Assembly: GCA_004555635.1 (NCBI GenBank)
Contig: SFHN01000080.1
Coordinates: 1-6,304, forward strand
DNA length: 6,304 nt
From: [Eubacterium] saphenum
Lineage (GTDB): Bacteria > Bacillota > Clostridia > Oscillospirales > Ruminococcaceae
Direction: 5' to 3'
Below the pieces are notes generated by a model. It saw nothing but the letters and a program-made list of their open reading frames with translations, did no database searches and had not been told where the DNA came from. A program made the position numbers and the translations under genes. Shown here in pieces: positions 5,780 to 6,304 of this stretch. Within the stretch, counting starts at the first letter, position 1, and each line of letters starts with the position of its first letter.

Positions 5780-5818
5780 GAATTTTGAGAATAATTTGTC
5801 AAATTTTCCGAAATCCGC

Positions 5819-5847
5819 TTGACATATCAGGGAAAAAGATTTATAAT
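5819..5847 (+). promoter_or_regulatory. Perfect consensus sigma-A promoter for serC
   Basis: TTGACA (5819-5824) and TATAAT (5842-5847) match both consensus boxes exactly, with the optimal 17-base spacer. The region upstream (5781-5816) is AT-rich with short A and T tracts, resembling an UP element. The predicted start is near 5854, leaving a leader of about 43 bases. A tandem AATGTT repeat (5845-5856) and a near-palindrome TTAGCGCGTTAA (5855-5866) sit at the start site. No T-box or other long leader fits in the short leader. Confidence 0.93.
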
Positions 5848-5881
5848 GTTAATGTTAGCGCGTTAAAGCGAATATTTTTCT

Positions 5882-5887
5882 AGGAGG
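5882..5887 (+). promoter_or_regulatory. Ribosome-binding site of serC
   Basis: The perfect Shine-Dalgarno AGGAGG lies 9 bases before ATG 5897. With the consensus promoter it points to high expression. Confidence 0.88.
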
Positions 5888-5896
5888 ATTTTACTA

Positions 5897-6304
5897 ATGA
5901 GAGTTTACAATTTCAGCGCAGGCCCCGCTGTACTTCCCGAGGAGGTTCTTAAGGAAGCGGCAGAGGAAATGCTCGATTACAAGGGCACGGGTATGTCTGT
6001 AATGGAGATGTCTCACCGCTCCAAGGCTTATGATGCAATCATCAAGGAGGCCGAGGCGGATATCAGAGAGATTATGAATATCCCCGACAACTACAAGGTT
6101 CTGTTCCTTCAGGGCGGCGCTTCTCAGCAGTTTGCTGCGGTTCCGATGAATATGATGAAGAACAAGAAGGCTGCTTACATAATCACCGGTCAGTGGGCAA
6201 AGAAGGCATATCAGGAGGCTCAGCTCTACGGCGAGGCTGTTGCGGTTGCTTCTTCCGCAGACAAGACCTTCTCCTACATTCCCGACTGCTCCGACCTCGA
6301 TATC
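5897..6304 (+). CDS. serC: Phosphoserine aminotransferase (partial, 3' end outside window)
   Basis: The first 136 residues of a PLP-dependent class V aminotransferase are present. It converts 3-phosphohydroxypyruvate and glutamate to phosphoserine and 2-oxoglutarate in serine synthesis, and in many bacteria also acts in the pyridoxine pathway. Family signatures are VYNFSAGPAVLPEEVL at the start, GMSVMEMSHRSKAY (32-45) with the substrate-phosphate His-Arg pair H40-R41, LFLQGGASQQFAAVPMN (69-85) whose GGAS contacts PLP phosphate, and YIITGQWAKKA (94-104) with the PLP-stacking W100. The catalytic lysine lies beyond the window. Length and motif positions match E. coli SerC closely (H41, R42, W102 there). 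Codon use favours GCT, AAG and ATC, as expected for a highly expressed gene, and differs from the GCG/CGC-rich rnr and WYL genes. In Clostridia serA often follows, but that lies outside the window. Confidence 0.96.
   Translation, partial: MRVYNFSAGPAVLPEEVLKEAAEEMLDYKGTGMSVMEMSHRSKAYDAIIKEAEADIREIMNIPDNYKVLFLQGGASQQFAAVPMNMMKNKKAAYIITGQWAKKAYQEAQLYGEAVAVASSADKTFSYIPDCSDLDI

Noticed and set aside
5848..5896. T-box or riboswitch in the serC leader
   Set aside because: The predicted leader is only about 43 bases, with no specifier loop, antiterminator or terminator.

Overview
The window looks like chromosomal DNA from a Gram-positive anaerobe of the class Clostridia, probably Oscillospiraceae/Ruminococcaceae. 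This rests on three things: the secG–rnr gene order typical of Firmicutes, purine-rich Shine-Dalgarno sites before every gene, and a pair of WYL proteins of a type I associate with Ruminococcus-like genomes. The lineage is inferred from family resemblance, not from a marker gene. All six genes lie on the + strand. There are no tRNA or rRNA genes, CRISPR arrays, insertion sequences or phage genes.

Layout. Bases 1-355 are the 3' part of secG (Sec translocon subunit), which ends in an unusual acidic Ser/Thr-rich tail. The 156-base gap that follows holds a long stem-loop and a clear intrinsic terminator, so rnr (RNase R, 512-2641) is probably transcribed separately. Downstream of rnr, where smpB often sits in Firmicutes, there is instead a GC-rich stem-loop and then a near-consensus extended -10 promoter. 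This promoter drives a sugar-phosphate isomerase/epimerase-like TIM-barrel gene (2801-3583). A second intrinsic terminator lies in the 56-base gap before two adjacent WYL-domain genes (3640-4863 and 4874-5779). The last gene is the 5' part of serC (phosphoserine aminotransferase, from 5897), behind a perfect consensus sigma-A promoter.

How the parts relate. secG, rnr and serC are housekeeping genes for secretion, RNA turnover and serine synthesis. The accessory part is the TIM-barrel enzyme plus the WYL pair. The first WYL protein has a winged-helix DNA-binding domain. The second has WYL and C-terminal domains but no HTH that I can see. They are 10 bases apart, with the second gene's ribosome-binding site overlapping the first gene's stop codon, so they are very likely made together and may form a hetero-complex. 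No WYL-specific promoter is visible, so expression may depend on read-through past the terminator from the TIM-barrel promoter. That promoter carries two copies of a 10-bp direct repeat 32 bp apart, which could be a regulator site. The WYL pair is the best candidate here for something undescribed, but its ligand and targets cannot be read from sequence.
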